In this document: positions 18,172-25,322 of the stretch, in pieces
Numbering within the stretch: the first letter of the stretch is position 1
Layout of the letters: each line of letters begins with the position of its first letter
Assembly: GCF_003054445.1 (NCBI RefSeq)
Contig: NC_042510.1
Location: 434,001 to 498,000 of the forward strand
DNA length: 64,000 bases
Source of the DNA: Pichia kudriavzevii
Lineage: Eukaryota > Ascomycota > Pichiomycetes > Pichiales > Pichiaceae
Direction of reading: 5' to 3'
Notes under the pieces: generated by a model
Database searches by the model: none
Seen by the model: only the letters and a program-made list of their open reading frames with translations
What the model was told of the DNA's origin: nothing
Translations under genes and position numbers: made by a program

Positions 18172-19512
18172 TTAATACAAAGCAATGTATGCTACTAACC
18201 ACCAATGGCTACCGATGGAGAAGATATTTGGAGCGCCATTGGCTACGCTGTGTTTGTGAACAAGAGTTTGTAGGTGAGTTGAGGGTTTGGTAGTCGAGGT
18301 GCTTGTATGTTGCGGAGTTGGAATAGAGGAAGTGTTTCTAATAGAGACTAAGTCTGAAACTATGGGGATTGACAATATTCCATTTTCTAGCACCTGGATA
18401 TCTGAGATGTCCGAGTGCAAGTTGGATTGTGCCATTGCCAATGATTTTGCTTGTAAATCGACCACGAGGTACACGTTTTCCAGGAAAGCCTGGCCAAGAA
18501 CCAGCTGTGGGACTATTGATGGTGATGCTACATAGATGCAAGTGTTCTCAGTAAGATTCGCAACAAAATTCAGGGCCGGTGCAGACAATAGGACCCCGGA
18601 AAAACTAAAGTGGATATTCTTCTCCTCCAATGAGGAGCATGAACCAATGTACCCATCATAGACGGCATCATATTGTAGACCCAAAGCCAGAGCGAGTTGT
18701 TTATAAAGCGAAAGGGGGAGTGTTGCAATAGTTGTACCAGTGTCGATGATTGCAGGGATGGAGCCTTGGAAAAGAAACGTGGACGAGTTGGGGGAAATCG
18801 ACAAGGAATCGCCGACGGTGATTGATAATGAGTTCAGTTCCACAGAGAGGGTTTTGATTTCCGGTTGTATACCTTTGATGAGCGGCATCTTCACCAACTG
18901 GCCTTTATATTTGTGATGGTCAATTCCGCCAAATAAAACATTTGAGCCCTTGTTACCATTAAGGTAGACCGAGTAAGCTGGGTAACTAATGATACCGTTT
19001 TCATAGAGTTGGAGGGGGAAATTATTATATTGGTGTCTGCCTTTGTTTAAAGCTGAAGCTTCTAATTGGGGCAGGGACACTCCCAGGATGCCCATTGGGG
19101 TCGAAGAGTCATTAACTAGTGCAAACTGGAAAGTGCCAAGAGGGAGGCCATTAGCCCCAATGTCATCTGTGGAATATACACCATTGGCAAAGGTTGTGTC
19201 TTGGTATAAGGCTGTAAAACTCTGGTTCAGGTTTGTATAAGTGGACGAGTTGGAGCTGTTGAAGACGCCAAATGTGCAGTTTGAAAAGCCGGCGATATTG
19301 AGAGAGCAAGCTGGATCGTTTTGTGAATGTATCCACAGATCCGAAGAGCCGGTGTCCACTGCCACACGGAACTCTGTTGGAGGAGTGCCTATATCCAACT
19401 TAGCAAAATAAGCACCACTGATTTGGTGCAACGGTAGCATAAAGTAGTTACTGGATGCGTAAACCAACTTTATCAACTGCAGGGCAATAAATAGAGGAGT
19501 TAGAGAGGCCAT
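18172..19512 (-). CDS. Secreted aspartic protease B (yapsin/Bar1-like, no dibasic propeptide)
   Basis: 446-residue pepsin-fold protease. Signal peptide MASLTPLFIALQLIKLVYAS, then only about 13 residues before the first beta-strand motif GAYFAKLDIGTP. There is no KR or RR site in that short stretch, unlike its neighbours. Both catalytic motifs are intact: AVDTGSSDLWI (Asp53) and AIIDTGTTIATLP. The Cys-bounded loop after the first motif is short (CSLNIAGFSNC), so it lacks the yapsin processing loop. The C-terminus has a short Ser/Thr/Pro/His stretch and ends NGAPNIFSIGSHWWLVAYIALY, compatible with a weak GPI signal. It may be a SAP- or Bar1-like enzyme rather than a classic yapsin. It probably does not need Kex2 activation. 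The start ATG is at 19512-19510. Confidence 0.88.
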   Translation of the reverse strand: MASLTPLFIALQLIKLVYASSNYFMLPLHQISGAYFAKLDIGTPPTEFRVAVDTGSSDLWIHSQNDPACSLNIAGFSNCTFGVFNSSNSSTYTNLNQSFTALYQDTTFANGVYSTDDIGANGLPLGTFQFALVNDSSTPMGILGVSLPQLEASALNKGRHQYNNFPLQLYENGIISYPAYSVYLNGNKGSNVLFGGIDHHKYKGQLVKMPLIKGIQPEIKTLSVELNSLSITVGDSLSISPNSSTFLFQGSIPAIIDTGTTIATLPLSLYKQLALALGLQYDAVYDGYIGSCSSLEEKNIHFSFSGVLLSAPALNFVANLTENTCIYVASPSIVPQLVLGQAFLENVYLVVDLQAKSLAMAQSNLHSDISDIQVLENGILSIPIVSDLVSIRNTSSIPTPQHTSTSTTKPSTHLQTLVHKHSVANGAPNIFSIGSHWWLVAYIALY

Positions 19513-20092
19513 GTCAATGTAAGAGGGTTATAAATGGCCAAAAAAATAGAGACAGTATGGAGAACCAACCAAACCAAAGCAACAAGAGTTGGTTACATTT
19601 ACAAAATATGCCACGACAGCAGAAAGAGAGATGGGGGGGGGGGGAGAAAGGAATGCCGTTCGATTTAAACTGTTACAAAGCAAACCAAAAGAAGGGATGA
19701 AACGTATATGGGACTTTCCAGAAATGTGAACAACAAACAAACAAGCAAAGAAACAGACACTCTGGCCAACAATTTACACCCTTTTTCACCTTTACCTTCT
19801 TCTTTTCTTTATCTGTATTTTTTTTTTACATATATTTGACACAACGTTATAGGGGGGGTCCATTTCTGTCCCAAAGAGGAAACCGCCGCGAGAATAAAAG
19901 GCGTGGGCATTTTGTCTGTGCTTGAGGTGCAATTCCTGATAAGCCCAGAGTTGTGCAACTAAGTGCGAGTAGTAAGTAGAGAGTTCCTCCTTAGTGGAAG
20001 ATAGATTGAGGGTTAAAGATTGAGCGTTAAAGATAGAGGGTTGTCTATAAAGATCTCAAGACCAAATACATACCGGCTATATACCAGATACA
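19513..20092. promoter_or_regulatory. Divergent promoter: protease B / RMD5
   Basis: 580 bases. It contains a G9-10 homopolymer (19633-19645), a T run near 19818 and a purine-rich, repetitive GAGGGTTAAAGATTGAGCG-like leader before RMD5 (20008-20042). No gene seen. Confidence 0.4.
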
Positions 20093-20980
20093 ATGTACCG
20101 ACAAGTTGACGCTTTAAGGAGAAGCATCGACGAGTTAGCCGAGGCCCATGTTGCAGATGCGTTTCTAGACAATTCGGAGATGCTTGTGAGGCGGCTCGAA
20201 GGAATACATAGGCGGCTCAGCTTTGGAGAAGAAGTTACAGTTAAAGAAATGGATGAAATCATTGACAGTTATGTTGTGGACACCACAGAGTCAGAGAAGA
20301 AGGCCATGAGGATGTTCAAGCACGTCCAGGGGCGTCTTGAGAAACCGGGGGTTGATCTCGACCTTGTATGTAGTTCGAGTACAGCAGACAAGGCCTTGTT
20401 GTCCGGGGACACCAAGCGTATGGTCCGTGCAATAGCTATGGAGATGTTGTACATTGGAGAAGATAGAGCCGCTCTTGCCCTAGCGCCCGAATGTTATCAT
20501 GTAGCCAACTGGTTTGCACAGCTACAGCAACGCCAACAAGTGGCAACACAAACATATGGTGAAGGACATGCCCGTCTACTAAGTGGGGGTCATCGTGGCT
20601 TTTACCTTGTGTCGCATGGTCTTAAAACTCATCCACCTCTAGGGAGGGCACTTCTAGCGGGTGAAATTGCCCTTGGCGCCCTTGTTGCCCATGGGAGAAA
20701 TGGACGACACCCCAAGGGTGACGGCCTGGCCCTTCTATATGCGGTGCCCAGTGACGAGCTGCCGGTTGTGGAGCACCCATTGCTGGTATGTCCTGTTCAA
20801 CGGGTAGAGACAACGTCTACAGTGGGGGAACGACCGTATGTTTTAGTATGTGGACATTTCATTGGAGAACAAGCTCTAAAACGACTAGTTGAGGGAGCAT
20901 ATTCAGGAGAAATCAAATGTCCCTATTGTCCTAGTAGGGGCGCATACTCAGAGGCTCGTCCTGTTTGTATTCTTCCCTAG
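20093..20980 (+). CDS. RMD5: Rmd5/Gid2-like RING E3 ubiquitin ligase subunit (short form)
   Basis: Catalytic RING subunit of the GID/CTLH ubiquitin ligase, which degrades gluconeogenic enzymes when glucose returns. The C-terminal 65 residues carry the unusual Rmd5 RING: LVCPV (Cys233), LVCGHFI (Cys253, His255) and IKCPYC (Cys276, Cys279), spaced as in yeast Rmd5 (FICPV, LACHHII, FKCPYC). The protein is 295 residues against 421 in S. cerevisiae. Most of the missing length is N-terminal, including part of the usual LisH/CTLH helical region. The start ATG at 20093 is preceded by an in-frame-independent AT-rich leader, and I find no branch site suggesting an upstream exon. Codon use is more GC-rich than in neighbouring genes. 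RMD5 identity rests on the RING; the N-terminal half is highly diverged. Confidence 0.8.
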   Translation: MYRQVDALRRSIDELAEAHVADAFLDNSEMLVRRLEGIHRRLSFGEEVTVKEMDEIIDSYVVDTTESEKKAMRMFKHVQGRLEKPGVDLDLVCSSSTADKALLSGDTKRMVRAIAMEMLYIGEDRAALALAPECYHVANWFAQLQQRQQVATQTYGEGHARLLSGGHRGFYLVSHGLKTHPPLGRALLAGEIALGALVAHGRNGRHPKGDGLALLYAVPSDELPVVEHPLLVCPVQRVETTSTVGERPYVLVCGHFIGEQALKRLVEGAYSGEIKCPYCPSRGAYSEARPVCILP

Positions 20981-21337
20981 ACTATTTGGTTGATATTGAC
21001 TGTATTTCTTTACATATCGAGAGTGACAAGCAAGGCGAGGGAATTTTGGTACATTTTGTAAATGCGTTTTGTAAATGCGTTTTGTAAATGCATTTTACAA
21101 ATGGATTCTTTTTTTTTTGTTTTTTTTTTGTTTTTTTTTATTTAATTCTTTTAAATTTTGCACTTTAAATTTTCATTTGATCTTTATCTAGGTAATTTTT
21201 CAGTTTAGCTCTTGTTGAGTTTCTTCATCTTGTACAAGGAGAGATCCCTCAGTCTAGCACAACTCACTGCTCTTTCATTGGACCTCCTTCTAAGGTCGTC
21301 CTATCAACATCTACCGCTGAGTTGAACAAACACATAA
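20981..21337. other. RMD5 3' flank and RSA3 promoter
   Basis: 357 bases between two forward genes. It holds a 13-bp tandem repeat (21054-21104), long T runs (21110-21140) and TAAATTTT/AAATTTTC elements before RSA3. No gene seen. Confidence 0.5.
21054..21104. repeat. 13-bp tandem repeat, TTTTGTAAATGCG x4
   Basis: Four units of TTTTGTAAATGCG. The third ends in A and the fourth is TTTTACAAATGG. The last two units form a near-palindrome around ATGCAT. It lies about 75-125 bp after the RMD5 stop and is followed by long T runs, so it may be part of the RMD5 3' end. Confidence 0.75.
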
Positions 21338-21895
21338 ATGTCTCCATTAACAGTGCCCAAGAACAACAGAAGAACCAGGAAAAAGAGAAGAACGCAAGTG
21401 TCTTCATCTGATTCCTCCTCTTCCTCCTCTTCCTCCTCCTCTTCTTCGGAGTCAGAATCGGAATCAAAGTCAAACTTAAACTCAAACTCACGTCCAAACA
21501 ACCATCCGAATTCAAACTCAAACCTCTCTGGTGAACACAGCTACAATGCTCCACTAAGTCAAGCCTCCACAGAGACCAACATTGATTCCCTACAGTTACA
21601 TGTTCCTTCCAGCACCCGCGCCACACCTGCCGCAGAAAATTTAAGCACGCCGCGGGACGTGCACGTGACGCGCCTGCGCGTGGCGCAGCTGGCGAAATTG
21701 GATAACGACTCTTCGAGAGGGACGCCACATCGGGGTACTGCTGTCGACTCTGACGAATGGCTCACAGCTATGTTGGCAGAATACGGGGACGACATCGACA
21801 CATTGAGAACAACGGCGAAGGACTTCTCCACGGAGAGCGTGGCCATTATAGCACAGCTGCTAAGAGAGTCGCAGAATGTCTTTGAAGAAGTGTAA
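21338..21895 (+). CDS. RSA3: Ribosome assembly factor Rsa3
   Basis: Nucleolar factor of early 60S assembly, in the Dbp6 subcomplex. 185 residues. A basic N-terminus (NNRRTRKKRRTQ) is followed by a serine/acidic low-complexity run (SSSDSSSSSSSSSSSSESESES), as in S. cerevisiae Rsa3 (KKRRTADVSSSDSSSSD). The conserved family domain is at the C-terminus: WLTAMLAEYGDDIDTLRTTAKDF and STESVAIIAQLLRESQNVFE. The yeast domain has YGDDIDALR and the same pattern. The ATG at 21338 gives a length close to the family's 220. The serine run is encoded by a TCC/TCT repeat. Confidence 0.85.
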   Translation: MSPLTVPKNNRRTRKKRRTQVSSSDSSSSSSSSSSSSESESESKSNLNSNSRPNNHPNSNSNLSGEHSYNAPLSQASTETNIDSLQLHVPSSTRATPAAENLSTPRDVHVTRLRVAQLAKLDNDSSRGTPHRGTAVDSDEWLTAMLAEYGDDIDTLRTTAKDFSTESVAIIAQLLRESQNVFEEV

Positions 21896-22608
21896 TAATG
21901 TTGCATTAACCATTTCCATTTGCCATTTCTATGTTTCCCATGTTCATGTAAAATACATCTATAGTTGAAACTGTTGGTATAGTTGATATTACTAATATAG
22001 TTGACATTACTAGTATATCTCGTATACTATATCCCCCTCATGTGTGTAACCCTTTCTACATGCTACTAAGTACCCTTACTAATAGGCGCCTCCATTCACA
22101 CCCCCAAACAGTCACGTGATACAGCGCGTATGGAAAGTGCTCTTGTTTTCTTACAGCAACGCGTCGCGACGCGTCGCTTTATGAATTCCCTTCCTCTTTT
22201 GGGTCAAAGCGCGAAAAGGGCGGAAAACCGGTAACGCGTGCCGAATTTCTGCTAAAAATTTCCCTCAAGATTTATGAAACTTTATTAAGAGTTCACATTT
22301 GTCGCCGCAACAAGGCGTTTCTAAATTTATGTCGCTATTGACATTCTCAGCAATGAGACGCCCCCCCCCCTCGGCGAGGAGGCGCAGCCTTTTTTTTCTT
22401 AACTCGCTATTGTCATTTTCATGTTGCTCTTGTATGAGTTTGTACTTTTTCACATTGTCACTCCTTATCCATAAGTATAGGTTGTGTTTAAGCCCTTCTT
22501 TTCTCTTGTCAATAGACTCTTGCCTCTTTCTTTTGTGTTTCCCTTACTCTCTTTCTCTTGTAGTTTCCTAAACTTTTTCCCCAAAACCTTCTTTTCATTC
22601 CCAGCACA
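21896..22608 (+). promoter_or_regulatory. Promoter region of yapsin C
   Basis: 713 bases between RSA3 and yapsin C. It contains a Cbf1/CDEI-type octamer TCACGTGA near 22112-22119, the MCB/SCB cluster described separately, a C10 run near 22361-22372 and a pyrimidine-rich leader (22480-22600). Frames of 60-90 codons in the leader are not conserved proteins. Confidence 0.5.
22159..22239 (+). promoter_or_regulatory. MCB/SCB cluster (G1/S-type) upstream of yapsin C
   Basis: Three perfect ACGCGT (MluI cell-cycle box, MBF site) at 22159-22164, 22169-22174 and 22234-22239, plus CGCGAAA (SBF-type SCB) at 22210-22216. The first two MCBs form a perfect 16-bp palindrome, ACGCGTCGCGACGCGT. The cluster is 370-450 bp upstream of the yapsin C ATG, a normal distance for yeast UAS elements, and RSA3 ends upstream on the same strand, so yapsin C is the only gene it can serve locally. 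Confidence 0.65.
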
Positions 22609-24297
22609 ATGAATACTGCCGCATTAGTGACTATATTTTGCACTCTAACATCATCATGGGCATTCCCTCTTCCAGATGGAGACAATAGCGATACCAATCC
22701 AGGCTATTTCAAGTTGTCTGCTAGGAAAATCTATGGTAGAAACTTGAACGATGCCTTGCAGAAGAGAGACAACAATGGCTATCTCGAAGTGGACCTATCC
22801 AATGAAAATACCTTCTATTTAACAGACATTGAAATCGGTACACCTTCTCAGAAGGTCGGTGTCTTGGTGGACACCGGCTCATCGGACCTTTGGGTCGTCC
22901 AATCCAACAATACCTATTGTGAAAGTGGTACAACGGGCCCATTAAGTAAGGCCCGTGCAGATATAATCGATTGGAGCTTGAATACCACTGATTTACAAAA
23001 TCATGATAATTTCATTGGGAAGGCAACTTCTCAATCTTCTAATCTGATTGATTGTTCTCAATATGGTACTTTTGATCCTACAGATTCAGAAACTTTCCAA
23101 TCAAATGATACTTCTTTTGCAATCACATATGCAGATTCTACTTTTGCTAAAGGAACTTGGGGAAGAGATGATGTTGTCATTAATGGCGTCAATGTCACAG
23201 ATCTATCATTGGCTGTTTGTGATGATGCCGATAATGCAATGGGTATCTTAGGTATCGGATTGGCAGGACTTGAAACTACTTATTCGGGTTCATCCTCTTT
23301 AAGTTCCCTCTTTTCTTCAAGTGATAGATACACTTATGAAAATTTACCTCTTAGATTGAAAAGTTTAGGAATTATTAAACATACTTGTTATTCGGTCTAT
23401 TTGGATGAAGCCGATTCGAAAAATGCAAATATCTTGTTTGGTGCAATCGATCATTCCAAATATACCGGTAATATAGTTGCATTGCCAATTGTTAATTCCT
23501 TAAAATCGAAAAATTATGATACTGCAATCCAATTAGATGTCACTCTAAATTCTGTCACTCTAATTGACTCAAAATCGAAAACTGAGGCAACATTGGGTAA
23601 TGGTGCAGCTGCAGCTCTATTAGATACAGGTACTACTTTGACTTATGTTCCAACTAACCTCTTAAAGGCAATCTACAATTTGGTTGATGCTCAATACAGT
23701 CAGTCGATTGGTTACTACGTTGTCAAATGTAATGCAGTTGATAATATGACATTGGATTTTAACTTTCAAGGTTTCGACATTAATATCCCATTTTCCTCCT
23801 TTTTGGTGTCTCTATCAACCACTTCTGGTTCAACTTCTCAATATTGTATGCTTGGATTACAAGATTCTCAGAGTACCACATTCACGTTGGGTGACAACTT
23901 TTTAAGAAATGTCTATATGATTGCCGATTATGAAAATATGGAGATTGGTTTGGCAGTCGCTAATCATTCAGCCAGTAATGAAGACATACAAGTCGTTTCA
24001 ACAGGTATACCTAACGCAAATCAACCTGTTTCGTCCCTTGAATATGGAAAATCGGTAACAACATTAGTGGTCCAATCGACAATCGTCACTAGCTCGATTC
24101 CTTCCTCCCAATCTCTTTCAACTGCACAAACTATACCTGTATCAACCACAAAGGATAACAAGGCAAGTGACGAATCCTCAATCTCTACTGATGCCAGAAC
24201 TGTGTCCTCCATTCCTTCAAGTACCCACAACTATGCCGCAAGGAATGAAGTAGGTGTAATGGCTGGAGTCTTTGCTGTTCTTGCAGCATTACTTTAA
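22609..24297 (+). CDS. GPI-anchored yapsin-type aspartic protease C
   Basis: 562-residue yapsin. Signal peptide MNTAALVTIFCTLTSSWAFP, propeptide ending in KR (52-53), and catalytic motifs VDTGSSDLWV (Asp88) and LLDTGTTLTYVP, both intact. The yapsin loop runs between NTYC and IDCSQYGTFD (about 45 residues) and contains KAR, a possible internal processing site. A second loop (SSLSSLFSSSDRYTYENLPL) is longer than in yapsin A. The C-terminal third is Ser/Thr-rich and ends NYAARNEVGVMAGVFAVLAALL, a good GPI signal. It is closest in the window to yapsin A, with shared blocks such as NTFYxxDIEIG, LVDTGSSDLWVV, ILFGAIDHSKY and LPIVNxL. It is therefore probably a duplicate, now separated by protease B, RMD5 and RSA3. 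The MCB cluster upstream suggests G1/S expression. Confidence 0.94.
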   Translation: MNTAALVTIFCTLTSSWAFPLPDGDNSDTNPGYFKLSARKIYGRNLNDALQKRDNNGYLEVDLSNENTFYLTDIEIGTPSQKVGVLVDTGSSDLWVVQSNNTYCESGTTGPLSKARADIIDWSLNTTDLQNHDNFIGKATSQSSNLIDCSQYGTFDPTDSETFQSNDTSFAITYADSTFAKGTWGRDDVVINGVNVTDLSLAVCDDADNAMGILGIGLAGLETTYSGSSSLSSLFSSSDRYTYENLPLRLKSLGIIKHTCYSVYLDEADSKNANILFGAIDHSKYTGNIVALPIVNSLKSKNYDTAIQLDVTLNSVTLIDSKSKTEATLGNGAAAALLDTGTTLTYVPTNLLKAIYNLVDAQYSQSIGYYVVKCNAVDNMTLDFNFQGFDINIPFSSFLVSLSTTSGSTSQYCMLGLQDSQSTTFTLGDNFLRNVYMIADYENMEIGLAVANHSASNEDIQVVSTGIPNANQPVSSLEYGKSVTTLVVQSTIVTSSIPSSQSLSTAQTIPVSTTKDNKASDESSISTDARTVSSIPSSTHNYAARNEVGVMAGVFAVLAALL

Positions 24298-25322
24298 TTT
24301 TTATACCCATCAATCAGTATCACTTTACTTGTTTTTTCTTTCTCATACTCTTTATAACATTTTTTATGTTGCCTTTCTAATGCATGTAAACATTCCGTTT
24401 TCATAGAAACTCGTGGGAGGAAGAAAATCACTAAAACATGTTGGTTGCTACCACCCCATGTTGGAAGAGGAAGTTTTTCTATCACATTTTCACATTTTCA
24501 CTTGGTAAATGTATTGAAAATTCAATCCGTGTCAGCATCATTTGGTTTAAATTGTTCATTTTTCCTGTTAAGATGTTTTCTGTAGCCACCAGCTAACTGC
24601 CATGGAACAAATAATGAGAAATGTGCATTTTTTTTTGTAGTTCAGAGATCACTAAACACAATCTGTGCTCAAGAAAACCTAGGGGATCAAATCTTTACAC
24701 GGAACGTAGGCTATTGCTAAGAAAAGTGTTTTTCAAGTTTCTGGGAAAGTGTAAGTTAAACAATACTGAATCTCATGCCACCTATAAAGAAGTCGATAAG
24801 GTAGACACTTTCCCATAAAACTGTTTTCTTTAGCTATATTCCGATGATGTCAAACGTTTATAGAAAAAAAAGGTAAACGGAACACATTTAGGAAGTTAAT
24901 CTTTCATTCCAATAACTGTAGCATGTAACTAGAGAGGATTAGCTTGTATATGTCGTTTGGATCTAAAATACTCATAGGAGTTGCTATTTTAAAAAAACAT
25001 TTCTTTTGTCTGGCAAGTTGATAGTGCCAACAAATGCACAAATATATTAAAGGACAGATCCTATTTTATTCTGCTGAACGAGACAGTCTACTGATCTTTT
25101 CCGAATGAATTGATAACCCCGGCAGACAGAAAAGGTGAAGACCAATTTGCAAGATGGTAAAAAAATCAAAGACGTGATAAGAGCAACAACTTCCACTTTG
25201 TTTCAAAGTGGCGAGCCTCCCGCTTCAAATAATTTGTTAGTGACCACCCATGTACTCCAGGAACGACCATCACTTCTTCCCTTTCCAAACCTGCCTCCAT
25301 AAACACATCACTCGATTGACTA
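24298..25322. other. Intergenic: yapsin C 3' flank and BRO1 promoter
   Basis: About 1.03 kb, AT-rich. No frame with family resemblance, no tRNA, and no convincing snoRNA box pair. The right 250 bases should hold the BRO1 promoter. Confidence 0.45.

Noticed and set aside
18194-18200. TACTAAC on the + strand
   Set aside because: Falls inside the reverse-strand coding end of protease B, with no matching donor or gene on the + strand.
21338-21728. Reverse Glu-rich frames over the RSA3 serine run
   Set aside because: Complement of the TCC/TCT serine codons; RSA3 on the + strand has the conserved C-terminal domain.
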